Origin: DASUPK01 sp963728875
GTDB taxonomy: Bacteria; Actinomycetota; Thermoleophilia; Solirubrobacterales; 70-9
Length of the DNA: 64,000 nucleotides
Assembly: GCA_963728875.1 (NCBI GenBank)
Contig: CAVSLJ010000002.1
Location: 186,001-250,000 of the forward strand
Direction of reading: 5' to 3'
Part shown: in pieces, positions 40,189 through 48,365 of the stretch
Numbering within the stretch: position 1 is the first letter of the stretch
How the letters are laid out: every line of letters begins with the position of its first letter
Made by a program: the position numbers and the translations under genes
The notes under the pieces: generated by a model
What the model was told of the DNA's origin: nothing
Database searches by the model: none
What the model saw: only the letters and a program-made list of their open reading frames with translations

Positions 40189-42057
40189 ATGACCGAGCGG
40201 CGCGACGACGAGATGCGCGGGAAGCCTCCCGATCCACCCGAGCCGTTCGATCCGTCGACACGCGAATTCGAGGCGGTGGATCCCGCTGACGAAGCGCGGG
40301 ACCCCGGGCGGCCGTTCGTGCCGCCCGACCTCGAGGAGGAGATGGATGGCAGCCTGAATCTCGACGCGGACCTGGAGGATGCCCGCCTCCTCGAGGCCGA
40401 GCGAATCGAGCGCCGGCACGAGGCGGTCTCGATGGACACCTCGACCTTCATGGCGATCCCGGCGCCGACGCCGACCGCCCCGTTCATCCCTCCGGAGTTC
40501 GACGAGAAGGAGGGGCGCCTCGGCCGCTCGACGGCGTTCTTCTCGATCGCCACAGCCTTCTCGCGAGTCGCCGGGCTGGTCCGGGAGATCGTCGCGGCCA
40601 GCTATTTCGGCATCACGGGGCCGATGTCGGCCTTCACGATCGCCTTCCAGGTGCCGAACCTGGTCAGGTCGCTGTTCGCCGATGCCGCGATTCAGGCCGC
40701 ATTCGTCCCGGTCTTCACGGAGGAGCTCGAGAAGGGCAACAAGCGGGAGGCGTTCCGGCTCGCCTCGACCTTGATCTACATGGTCACCCTGGTGCTCGGG
40801 GCGATCACGGCGCTCTTCGTGCTGCTGGCTCCCGTCATCACGCCGATCTTCGCTCCGGGCTTCAGCGGGGAGATCCTCGATCTCACCGTCACGCTCTCTC
40901 AGATCCTGTTCCCGATCCTGATCCTGTTGGGCGCGACCGGGATGGTGGTGGGGGTCCTGAACAGCTACGACCGCTTCGCGGCGTTCGCGATCTCGCCGTT
41001 CTTCTGGAACGTGGTGATCATCCTCGTGTTGGTCCTGCTCGAGCCGGCGTTCCACGGCAACGATCGGATCTACGCCTACGCGATCGGCGTGCTGGTGGGA
41101 ACGGTGGTCCAGCTCGCGATCCCCGCATGGGATCTGCGCAACACGCCGTTCCGGTTGACCAGGGACTTCAACTGGCGCATCCCCGAGGTCAGGAAGGTCC
41201 TGCTGCTGATGCTGCCGGTGACGCTCAGCCTCGGGCTGATCAACTTCGATTTGCTGCTGAACAGCATCGTGGGAACGCTCGTCTCGGACGAGGCGCCCGC
41301 TGCGATCGACAAGGCCTTCCGCATCTACATGCTGCCGCAGGGGATCTTCTCGGTCGCCGTCGCGACGGTGACGTTCCCGACCTTGGCTCGATTTGCCGCC
41401 CGGCGGGAGTGGGTGAACCTGCGGGCGACGATGTCGAACGGGATGCGGCAGATCCTCCTGCTGTTGATCCCTGCGGCAGCCGCGATCCTCGTGCTCTCGG
41501 TGCCGATGACCCGGCTCGTCTACCAGCGCGGCGAGTTCGACGCGGCGCAGACTCACCTCGTGGCGCAGGCGCTCTTCTGGTTCGCGTTCTCCCTGCCCTT
41601 CAACGGCCTATACCTGATGCTGACGCGGACCTTCTTCAGCCTGCAGCGGCCCTGGATCCCGACCGCCGTGGCGGGCTCCAACCTGGTCGTGGACATCATC
41701 TTCTCGTTCGCGCTGTACTCGCCGTTCGGCGTCGGCGGCGTCGTCGCGGCGACCGTGATCGCCACGGTCTCCAGCGTGGTGGCGGAGGTCGTGATCCTGC
41801 GCCGGCGGCTCGAGGGGCTGGAGCTGCCGCGCCTGATTGCCAGCGCCGCCCGCGTGCTCGTCGCGGCGGCCCTGCTCGCCGGGGTGAGCTACCTGGTCTG
41901 GTACGGCCTCGACGACGCGCTGGGGAGGAGCACGATCGCCCAGATCATCTCCCTGGGCGCAGCACTGGCTGCGGGCTTTGCGACGTACATCGGCGCCGTC
42001 CTCGCGCTGCGCGTCCCGGAGGCGAGCCAGATCACTCGCCTGGTGCGCCGGATCTGA
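40189..42057 (+). CDS. murJ: MurJ lipid II flippase
   Basis: 622 aa, about 14 membrane segments, MviN/MurJ family. Core from about residue 112 (STAFFSIATAFSRVAGLVREIVA; FADAAIQAAFVPVF; NSYDRFAAFAISP). Preceded by about 110 residues of acidic/Pro-rich cytoplasmic sequence not found in the Gram-negative form. Flips lipid II for the RodA/PBP2 and division machineries. Start at ATG 40189; no strong Shine-Dalgarno sequence. Confidence 0.92.
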   Translation: MTERRDDEMRGKPPDPPEPFDPSTREFEAVDPADEARDPGRPFVPPDLEEEMDGSLNLDADLEDARLLEAERIERRHEAVSMDTSTFMAIPAPTPTAPFIPPEFDEKEGRLGRSTAFFSIATAFSRVAGLVREIVAASYFGITGPMSAFTIAFQVPNLVRSLFADAAIQAAFVPVFTEELEKGNKREAFRLASTLIYMVTLVLGAITALFVLLAPVITPIFAPGFSGEILDLTVTLSQILFPILILLGATGMVVGVLNSYDRFAAFAISPFFWNVVIILVLVLLEPAFHGNDRIYAYAIGVLVGTVVQLAIPAWDLRNTPFRLTRDFNWRIPEVRKVLLLMLPVTLSLGLINFDLLLNSIVGTLVSDEAPAAIDKAFRIYMLPQGIFSVAVATVTFPTLARFAARREWVNLRATMSNGMRQILLLLIPAAAAILVLSVPMTRLVYQRGEFDAAQTHLVAQALFWFAFSLPFNGLYLMLTRTFFSLQRPWIPTAVAGSNLVVDIIFSFALYSPFGVGGVVAATVIATVSSVVAEVVILRRRLEGLELPRLIASAARVLVAAALLAGVSYLVWYGLDDALGRSTIAQIISLGAALAAGFATYIGAVLALRVPEASQITRLVRRI

Positions 42058-42090
42058 GCCCGGCCCCCGTACCGACGCCATACTGAGCGC

Positions 42091-42487
42091 ATCGCCTCGA
42101 ACGCCGAGATCGTCGATTGCATCCTGGATAGCTGGAGGAGGCTGGAGTCGATCCAGAGGACCTGATGGGCCGCGAGATCGAGTGGGTCAACCCACGACGC
42201 GATCGAGACGGGACGCGTCGGGGGCGGGACGGGTTCGAGGGGGCGGAATCGGCCTTCCGGCGCGCCTACAGCTCGATCGAGATCGCGGTCGAGCGGCTCG
42301 TTGAGGACGGCGATGTCGTTGGAGCGATCGCAGGCATTGGTTTCCAGGGGCGGGGCAGCGGCATCGGGGTCAGCCAGAGAATGGGATGCTGTTCGAGATT
42401 CGCGAGGGGCGCCTGGCCCGCTTCGAATGGTCCAACGATCCCGAGAGGCTGCTCGCCAGCGCGAACCTTCCGAGTGACGGATGCTAG
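42091..42487 (+). pseudogene. Decayed SnoaL-like (NTF2-fold) gene
   Basis: The reading shifts at least twice: SNAEIVDCILDSWRRLESIQ stops at a TGA near 42162; GREIEWVNP then GRDGFEGAESAFRRAYSS and VERLVEDGDVVGAI in another frame; then after about 42385 a third frame reads MLFEIREGRLARFEWSNDPE to TAG 42485-42487. Together these make one SnoaL-like domain. No intact start is visible. It resembles the two intact SnoaL-like genes nearby only in fold. Confidence 0.72.
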
Positions 42488-42933
42488 GCCGGACGCGGGT
42501 CGCCGACCCAGTAGCGCGGCCCCGGCCCAGAGCTCGCCGCCCGGTCGTTCGGATTGGCCAGTTTGCAGCGGTCCAGCGAGAGGCAGCCGCAGCCGATGCA
42601 CTCGGTGAGACCGGCCCGCAGGCGCTCCAGCTCGGCGATTCGCTCGTCGATCCGCGAGGTCCAGCCAGACGAGAGGCGCGACCAGTCGCTGCGGGTGGGG
42701 GCCCGGTCGGGAGGGAGCTTGGAGAGCTCGTCGCCGATCTCGCTGAGCGTCAGGCCGATCCGCTGGGCGAAGACGATGAAGGCGATCCGGCGCAGGACGG
42801 AACGCTGATAGCGGCGGTGGCCGGAACCCGCTCGCTCCGATGAGATCAGGTCCCGGTCCTCGTAGAAGCGCAGCGCGGAGGCGGCGACGCCGCTGCGCTT
42901 CGCCACCTCGCTGATCGTGAGCAGGTCACCCAT
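42484..42933 (-). CDS. soxR: Redox-sensitive regulator SoxR
   Basis: 149-aa MerR-family activator. N-terminal winged HTH (LLTISEVAKRSGVAASALRFYEDRDLI), dimerisation helix, then the [2Fe-2S] cysteine motif CIGCGCLSLDRC (C-x2-C-x-C-x5-C) that defines SoxR. It senses redox-cycling compounds. ATG 42933 is chosen since TISEVAK follows immediately. A canonical operator lies just upstream, facing the divergent gene. Confidence 0.95.
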   Translation of the reverse strand: MGDLLTISEVAKRSGVAASALRFYEDRDLISSERAGSGHRRYQRSVLRRIAFIVFAQRIGLTLSEIGDELSKLPPDRAPTRSDWSRLSSGWTSRIDERIAELERLRAGLTECIGCGCLSLDRCKLANPNDRAASSGPGPRYWVGDPRPA

Positions 42934-42959
42934 CCGCACAAGGGAAGCAGCTAGCGGCC

Positions 42960-42990
42960 TTGACTTCAAGTTCACTTGAGCTTGTAGCGT
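42960..42990 (+). promoter_or_regulatory. SoxR-regulated promoter
   Basis: -35 TTGACT (42960-42965), a 19-bp spacer and -10 TAGCGT (42985-42990): the over-long spacer is typical of MerR-family targets. The dyad CTTCAAGTTCACTTGAGC (42964-42981) within it closely matches the E. coli soxS SoxR box. It is oriented toward the gene at 43020. Confidence 0.88.
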
Positions 42991-43019
42991 CGAGGCGACA
43001 CCACTTCCCAGGAGGCGCC

Positions 43020-43367
43020 ATGAGCGAGCAGAGGACAGCCAGCGAGGTCATCACTGACGAGGTCACGTCCTGGCCCGGGGTCGAGGCCGGATACGGCAGA
43101 CGGGGCGAGTGGGGCTTCCGGGTCAATGGCCACGAGGTGGGGCATCTCCACGGCGATCACGCGGCGCACTTCAGCTTCGGCAAGGAGGCCGGGGCGGCGC
43201 TTCGGGAGCAGAGCCGGGTTGTCGACCATCCGGTCTTTCCCGGCAAGAATGCGATGGCGGCCCGCCGGATCGACTCCGACGAGGACGTCCGCGACGTGAT
43301 CGAGCTGATGCGGCTCAACTACGACCGCATCGTCGCCCGCTACGGGGCGATGTCTGCGACCGCGTAG
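43020..43367 (+). CDS. DUF5519 (luciferase-domain-like) protein, predicted SoxR target
   Basis: 115 aa. RRGEWGFRVNGHEVGHLHGDHAAHFSF and a VDHPVFPGKNAMAARRIDS-type region match small DUF5519 proteins of unknown function. AGGAGG at 43010-43015 precedes the ATG. It is placed directly behind the SoxR operator, so it should be induced by redox-active compounds. The 3' end overlaps the opposing methyltransferase gene by 28 bp. Confidence 0.82.
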   Translation: MSEQRTASEVITDEVTSWPGVEAGYGRRGEWGFRVNGHEVGHLHGDHAAHFSFGKEAGAALREQSRVVDHPVFPGKNAMAARRIDSDEDVRDVIELMRLNYDRIVARYGAMSATA

Positions 43368-44113
43368 CGGCTGGTGACCCGGAACGCCTCCGGGTCCTCG
43401 TTTCCCTCCTCGTAGATCCGGCGCATTCCCTCGCGGACCTCGTCGGCTCGGCCGGCGCGCTCGAGGGCCGGCCGTGCCGCGATCGCGAGCGGATGGTTCT
43501 CTCCCTCGATCCTCATGAACTCGTCGACGGAGGGGGCACCCCACGAGATGGGGTGCGCGCTGACCGACACCGTGAGGCCGAATGGGTTGAACAAGCCCGA
43601 CAAGGACTCGAGCTCGTGCCATGCGAACGGTTGCGCGGGCGGCGGCTGTCCGAGGACCTCCGCCAGCTTCTCGCGGGTGAAGCGAACCGCCTTTGAAACC
43701 GCACCCCCTGGGATCCAGGCGACCAGCAGGATCCGCCCCTGCGGTGCCCGCACCCTGGCCATCTCGGCGGCCGCGGCCTCGGGGTCGGGCGCGAAGATCG
43801 CCCCGAAGACCGAGAGCACGACGTCCGCGCTCGCGTCGGGGAGCGGAATCGACGCCGCGTCGCCGATGGTGAAGGTCGCGTCGAGCCCTCGTCTCGCCGC
43901 CTCGGCCGAGGCCACGTCGAGCAGCCGCTGGGCAGGATCGACGCCGGTGACGCTCGCTCCCCCCTCGGCGGCCAGCAGGGCCGCATTCCCCGTCCCGCAG
44001 CCGACATCGACGATGGTCTTGCCGTCGAGCGGCCCGGCGAGGTCAACGGCGACCTCCGCGGCCGGCAGCAGCTGCTCGGCGATCACCTCGTATCGGCCGG
44101 CGCCCCATTCCAT
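43340..44113 (-). CDS. Class I SAM-dependent methyltransferase
   Basis: 257 aa. SAM motif I VDVGCGTGNAALLAAEGG (about 35), motif II-like DAASIPLPDASADVVLSVFG and post motif ARVRAPQGRILLVAWIPGG, in the UbiE/Methyltransf_11 style. The methyl acceptor is unknown. It lies 6 nt downstream of a SnoaL-like gene on the same strand, so the two are probably one operon. Confidence 0.88.
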   Translation of the reverse strand: MEWGAGRYEVIAEQLLPAAEVAVDLAGPLDGKTIVDVGCGTGNAALLAAEGGASVTGVDPAQRLLDVASAEAARRGLDATFTIGDAASIPLPDASADVVLSVFGAIFAPDPEAAAAEMARVRAPQGRILLVAWIPGGAVSKAVRFTREKLAEVLGQPPPAQPFAWHELESLSGLFNPFGLTVSVSAHPISWGAPSVDEFMRIEGENHPLAIAARPALERAGRADEVREGMRRIYEEGNEDPEAFRVTSRYAVADIAP

Positions 44114-44119
44114 AGGTGT

Positions 44120-44551
44120 CTAGGCGGGAAGCTCTGCGAGGCCGACCGCCCTGAGCGCCGAGGCCTCCTCGTAGAACTCCTGGAAGCGAGAGACCTTGTT
44201 GTCCTTGACGGTCACCACCTGGTAGATCAGCGAGCTCACCGGCGCACCGCTCACGGTGCCCCGGCCCTCCTCGCGGGCGATGACCAGCACGTCCTCGCCG
44301 CAGTCCACGAAGCGCTCCGCCTCAAAGCCGTACTCCGAGAACTGCTCCAGCCATTGCTCGAATGAGCTGAGGACTCCATCATGCCCCCGATAGGTTCTGC
44401 TGTCGGCGCGCTGGGGATCTTCGATCCACTCGATCTCGGGGTCACATGCTTGCTCGATCAGCTGCGGCAGCGCTGCGAGCAGCTGCTCCTTATCCATGCT
44501 TTCGCCGGCGGAGTAGAGCCCGGTGACGAAATCCACGTTCTGCCGCGACAT
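44120..44551 (-). CDS. SnoaL-like (NTF2-fold) protein
   Basis: 143 aa, ester-cyclase/ketosteroid-isomerase-like fold: EIEWIEDPQRADSRTYRGHDGV, VIAREEGRGTVSGAPV, YQVVTVKDNKVSRFQEFY. No specific reaction can be assigned. Operon with the methyltransferase downstream; divergent from lepA with a 46-nt gap. Confidence 0.82.
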   Translation of the reverse strand: MSRQNVDFVTGLYSAGESMDKEQLLAALPQLIEQACDPEIEWIEDPQRADSRTYRGHDGVLSSFEQWLEQFSEYGFEAERFVDCGEDVLVIAREEGRGTVSGAPVSSLIYQVVTVKDNKVSRFQEFYEEASALRAVGLAELPA

Positions 44552-44597
44552 GCGTTCGCAGTATCCCCGACTCGGGCCCTACCCTTCCAATCCGCCC

Positions 44598-46403
44598 ATG
44601 GACCGGATCCGGAACTTCTCGATCATCGCCCACATCGATCACGGCAAGTCGACGCTCGCCGACCGCATCCTCGAGCTCACCGGGGCGGTCGACGCGCGGA
44701 CGCACGTGCCGCAGATGCTCGACTCGATGGAGCTCGAGCGCGAGCGGGGCATCACGATCAAGGCTCAGGCCGTCCGGGTCGCCTTCGACGCGGCTGACGG
44801 AGAGACCTACCACCTACACCTGATCGACACGCCTGGCCACGTCGACTTCTCCTACGAGGTCTCGCGGAGCCTCGCGGCCTGCGAGGGGGCTCTGCTCGTC
44901 GTCGACGCCGCACAGGGTGTGGAGGCTCAGACCGTCGCCAATGCGTACGCGGCGATCGATGCCGGACTCGAGCTGATCCCGGTCCTGAACAAGGTGGATC
45001 TGCCGGGCGCCGACCCTGATGGCGTCGCGACCCAGGTGGCCGACCTGCTCGGCGGCGACCCGTCCGATGCCCTGCGGATCTCGGCGAAGACCGGAGAGGG
45101 CGTCACGGACGTGCTCGAGGCGATCGTCCAGCAGATCCCGCCGCCCGAGGGCGAGCCGGAATCGCCGCCCAGGGCTCTGATCTTCGACTCCGAGTTCGAC
45201 CAGTACCGCGGTGTGGTCGCCTATGTCCGGATGGTCGACGGGCGCTTCTCGAAAGACGAGCCGATCAAGGCGATGCAGGCCGGCACGCAGGCCGACATCG
45301 ACGACATCGGGTTCTTCACGCCGAAGATGACCCCCGCAAAGGGAATGGCCGCTGGCGAGGTCGGCTACGTGATCACCGGAATCAAGGACGTCACCAAGCT
45401 CCGGGTCGGCGACACGCTGACCAGCCGGGAGCAGGCGGCGGCCGACGCCCTGCCCGGCTACCGCGAGGTTCGCCCCATGGTCTTCTGCGGGCTCTTCCCG
45501 ATCGACACCGACCGCTATTCGGACCTGCGTGATGCCCTCGACCGCCTTGCCCTGAACGACGCGGCGCTCTCATACGAGCCGGAGACCTCCGACGCCCTCG
45601 GCTTCGGCTTCCGCTGTGGTTTCCTCGGGCTGCTGCACATGGACATCGTTCGTGAGCGCCTCGAGCGCGAGTACGACCTCGAGCTGCTCGCGACCACGCC
45701 CAACGTCCGCTACGAGGTGACGCTGATCAACACCGGAGAGATGGTCGAGGTCCGCAGCCCGACCGACATGCCCGATCCCGCCTCCATCGAGTCGATCTCC
45801 GAGCCCTACATCAGGGCCACGATCATCACCCCGAACGACTTCGTGGGGCCGGTGATGGAGCTCTGCCAGAAGCGCCGTGGCGAGCACGTCGGCCTGCACT
45901 ACCTGTCGCCGACTCGCGTTCAGGTCCAGTACGACCTGCCGCTCGGCGAGATCGTGCTCGACTTCTTCGACCAGCTCAAGTCCCGCAGCAAGGGCTACGC
46001 ATCGCTGGACTACGAGCCGATCGGCAACCGCCCCTCGGACCTGGTCAAGCTCGACGTCCTGCTCGCAGGAGACAAGGTCGACGCCCTCTCCCTGATCGTC
46101 CACAAGGAGGCGTCATACGACCAGGGCCGCAGCCTGGTCGAGCGCCTCCGCAAGACGATCCCGAGGCAGCAGTTCGACGTCCCGGTGCAGGCCGCGATCG
46201 GCGCCAACGTGATCGCCCGCGAGACCGTCAAGGCCGTCCGCAAGGACGTCACGGCGAAGCTCTACGGCGGCGACGTCACGCGGAAGAAGAAGCTGCTCGA
46301 GAAGCAGAAGAAGGGCAAGAAGCGGATGAAGCAGGTGGGAGCCGTGGAGGTCCCGCAGGAGGCGTTCCTGGCCGTGCTCGAGATGGACGGCGATGCCAAG
46401 TAG
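44598..46403 (+). CDS. lepA: Elongation factor 4 (LepA)
   Basis: 601-aa translational GTPase. G1 AHIDHGKSTL, G2 RGITIK, G3 DTPGHVDF, G4 NKVD, then the EF-G-like domains and the LepA C-terminal domain with the basic KKLLEKQKKGKKRMKQVG tail. ATG 44598 gives the standard N-terminus (MDRIRNFSIIAHIDHG). A TACCCT box ends 12 nt before it. Confidence 0.97.
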   Translation: MDRIRNFSIIAHIDHGKSTLADRILELTGAVDARTHVPQMLDSMELERERGITIKAQAVRVAFDAADGETYHLHLIDTPGHVDFSYEVSRSLAACEGALLVVDAAQGVEAQTVANAYAAIDAGLELIPVLNKVDLPGADPDGVATQVADLLGGDPSDALRISAKTGEGVTDVLEAIVQQIPPPEGEPESPPRALIFDSEFDQYRGVVAYVRMVDGRFSKDEPIKAMQAGTQADIDDIGFFTPKMTPAKGMAAGEVGYVITGIKDVTKLRVGDTLTSREQAAADALPGYREVRPMVFCGLFPIDTDRYSDLRDALDRLALNDAALSYEPETSDALGFGFRCGFLGLLHMDIVRERLEREYDLELLATTPNVRYEVTLINTGEMVEVRSPTDMPDPASIESISEPYIRATIITPNDFVGPVMELCQKRRGEHVGLHYLSPTRVQVQYDLPLGEIVLDFFDQLKSRSKGYASLDYEPIGNRPSDLVKLDVLLAGDKVDALSLIVHKEASYDQGRSLVERLRKTIPRQQFDVPVQAAIGANVIARETVKAVRKDVTAKLYGGDVTRKKKLLEKQKKGKKRMKQVGAVEVPQEAFLAVLEMDGDAK

Positions 46404-46806
46404 CGAGCAGCGCATCGCGCTCGCGGAAGGCGGGATGGACGCTTTCAATGACCGGGACCTGCCCCGGATGCTGGCCGTGCTCGGCCCGGACGTGGAGGTC
46501 TACGCCTCTCCCGAGATGGCCAACGCCGGCAGCTACACCGGCCACGACGGCTTCGTCTCCTGGATCACGGCCTGGGTCGATGCGTGGGAGGAGGTCACCG
46601 CCGAGGTAACCGGCAACATTCCGATCGGCGAGCGGCACGTGGTGACCGCAATCCATCAGGAGGGGCGCGGACGCGAAGGCATCGAGGTGAACATGGAGCT
46701 GGCGTTCCTCTTCGACGTGAACGACGACGGCAAGTGCGACTTTCTGGCGATGCTGCCGACGGCCGACGAGGCCGTGCGCATGGCGGAGGAGCGGGAAGCG
46801 GCCTAG
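46393..46806 (+). CDS. SnoaL-like (NTF2-fold) protein
   Basis: 137 aa. GGMDAFNDRDLPRMLAVLGPDVEVYA, then YTGHDGFVSWITAWVDAWEE and MELAFLFDVNDDGKCDF, typical of small SnoaL-like proteins. Starts 11 nt before the lepA stop, so translation is coupled. The reaction is unknown. Its 3' end overlaps the opposing gene by four bases. Confidence 0.82.
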   Translation: MPSSEQRIALAEGGMDAFNDRDLPRMLAVLGPDVEVYASPEMANAGSYTGHDGFVSWITAWVDAWEEVTAEVTGNIPIGERHVVTAIHQEGRGREGIEVNMELAFLFDVNDDGKCDFLAMLPTADEAVRMAEEREAA

Positions 46807-47417
46807 GCGCTGACGCGCCTGAGCGGCAGGGCGAGCCGGGACTCCACCTTCGCCAGCGGGTCCTTGCCGTTCGCGGTGAGGAGGATCACCTCGTCGGCGG
46901 CGAAGTCGTGCAGCTCGTCCTCGAGCGCCTGGGCCGGGTCGGAGTCCCCGACGGACCCGCTCACGGGCAGTCCCGCGGCGACCAGTGCCCCCGCTGACCT
47001 CGCCAGACGCCCCTCGGCCTCTCGACGGGCGTCGTCCTCGGCGGAGAGCCAGCGGTCGAGGCGGTGGCTTGGCACCGGCACGACGAGGCGGACGTCGGTC
47101 GCCGAGCCGGCGAGGACGGCGATTCGCTCCGCGGAGCCGGCCGACGCCTCCGCCACCGCAACGACCAGCACACGGTGCCCGGCGTCGCCAGAAACGGCCA
47201 CCTCGAGGCGCCGATCGGGTCGCGATCGGGCGGCGAAGATGATCAGCGACGTGGCGGCCAGCGCCCCGACGGCCATGCCCAGCCCGGCGCCGAATGCTCC
47301 GGCCGCGGCCATCGCCGCGACGATCGGGACGCAGATCGCCGCGATGATCAGGGGGATCGCAAGGGGCCGGAACCGCAGCCCTCCCTCCGCATCCCGTGTG
47401 GTCAGGAACGAAGACAC
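46803..47417 (-). CDS. Membrane-anchored protein with a universal-stress-like domain
   Basis: 204 aa, GTG start. Two hydrophobic segments at about residues 18-62, then a 130-residue alpha/beta domain (HRVLVVAVAEASAGSAERI; DEVILLTANGKDPLAKVE) with the look of a USP/HUP fold but no clear ATP motif. Tentative assignment. It is divergent from the dehydratase pair, with about 75 nt between starts. Confidence 0.6.
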   Translation of the reverse strand: MSSFLTTRDAEGGLRFRPLAIPLIIAAICVPIVAAMAAAGAFGAGLGMAVGALAATSLIIFAARSRPDRRLEVAVSGDAGHRVLVVAVAEASAGSAERIAVLAGSATDVRLVVPVPSHRLDRWLSAEDDARREAEGRLARSAGALVAAGLPVSGSVGDSDPAQALEDELHDFAADEVILLTANGKDPLAKVESRLALPLRRVSA

Positions 47418-47492
47418 GGTCGATATCTACCCTAGCCCGGCGAGCGCCAAGCGGCGCCCGGAACCGCTCTGCGCCTAGAATCGCGCGCCCGG

Positions 47493-47933
47493 ATGCCCGT
47501 CAACTCGGACGCCATCGGCAAGCAGTGGCCGGCCACGACGTATGAGGTCGGCGCGGAGAAGATCCGCGAGTTCGCCGATGCGATCGGCGCTGGGAGCGAC
47601 GTGCACCGCGACCACGAGGCGGCCAGGTCCGCCGGCTACCGCGACCTGGTCGCCCCACCGATGTTCTGCGTCGTCTACAGCGCCCGGGCGATGGGTCCCG
47701 CGATCCTGGACCCCGCCGTCGGCATCAACCTCGCCACGATGCTGCACGGCTCCCAGGAGTTCGAGTGGGATGAGCCCGTCTGCGACGGTGACGTGATCGA
47801 AACGACGGCGACCTGCAGGGAGATCTACGAGAAGGACGGCAAGGACTTTTACGTCTTCGAGACGATCTCCACGAATCAGGACGGCGACCGGGTCGTGAAG
47901 GGCACCTGGACCAACATCGTGAGGGGGGTGTGA
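47493..47933 (+). CDS. (3R)-hydroxyacyl-ACP dehydratase subunit HadA/C-like
   Basis: 146 aa, hot-dog fold, FAS1-type MaoC N-terminal domain (YEVGAEKIREFADAIGAGSDV; HGSQEFEWDEPVCDGD). In mycobacteria such subunits pair with HadB to dehydrate 3-hydroxyacyl chains; this one lacks the catalytic Asp/His motif that its partner carries. A TAGAAT box lies 11 nt before the ATG. The stop overlaps the next ATG (TGATG). Confidence 0.87.
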   Translation: MPVNSDAIGKQWPATTYEVGAEKIREFADAIGAGSDVHRDHEAARSAGYRDLVAPPMFCVVYSARAMGPAILDPAVGINLATMLHGSQEFEWDEPVCDGDVIETTATCREIYEKDGKDFYVFETISTNQDGDRVVKGTWTNIVRGV

Positions 47934-48337
47934 TGGCCGACCTGAGGAATCTCAAGGAGGGAGACCCGATCCCGGAGCTGAAGGTGACCCCCGACAAGTA
48001 CCTGCCTCACCGCTACGCCGGGGCCTCGGGCGACTTCAACCCGATCCACATCGACCCGGAGTTCGCCAAGGCGGTCGGGCTGCCCGGCAACATCCTGCAC
48101 GGCCTGTGGATGATGGCCCAGGTCGCCCGCGGGAACGCGGCGCTCGCTGACGGCGATCCGCGGGCGCTCAAGCGGCTCTCGGTCCAGTTCAGGGGAATGG
48201 GGTTTCCCGAGCAGGAACTGGTCGTGAGCGGCACGGTCAAGGAAGCGGGCGATGGCCGTGTGGTGATCGACACGGTCGCCGCGCAGGGCGAGAACCAGGT
48301 GATCAGGAACGCCCAGGCAGAGCTCAGCGCGGACTAA
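47933..48337 (+). CDS. (3R)-hydroxyacyl-ACP dehydratase subunit HadB-like (MaoC)
   Basis: 134 aa, MaoC hydratase with the catalytic hydratase-2 motif YAGASGDFNPIHIDPEFA (Asp and His) and LPGNILHGLWMMAQVAR. Forms a heterodimer with the preceding subunit by analogy to mycobacterial HadAB. ATG 47933 overlaps the upstream stop; an in-frame GTG sits one codon earlier. Role: fatty-acid elongation, possibly for long chains. Confidence 0.88.
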   Translation: MADLRNLKEGDPIPELKVTPDKYLPHRYAGASGDFNPIHIDPEFAKAVGLPGNILHGLWMMAQVARGNAALADGDPRALKRLSVQFRGMGFPEQELVVSGTVKEAGDGRVVIDTVAAQGENQVIRNAQAELSAD

Positions 48338-48352
48338 CGCGCGCCGCGTTCC

Positions 48353-48358
48353 TATCAT
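48353..48358 (+). promoter_or_regulatory. -10 box TATCAT, probable leaderless start of hrcA
   Basis: TATCAT, 7 nt, GTG 48366. I see no CIRCE (TTAGCACTC-N9-GAGTGCTAA) here. Confidence 0.5.
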
Positions 48359-48365
48359 CAGCCCT

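Noticed and set aside
43546..43572. Perfect hairpin GCACCCCA/TGGGGTGC inside the methyltransferase gene
   Set aside because: It lacks the CGAGGG start, the bulged A and the tail of the dispersed element, and encodes a plausible native stretch of the protein.
44880..44905. GCGAGGGGGCTCTGCTC in lepA, resembling the start of the palindromic element
   Set aside because: It encodes conserved LepA residues (CEGALLVVDA) and has no pairing right arm.
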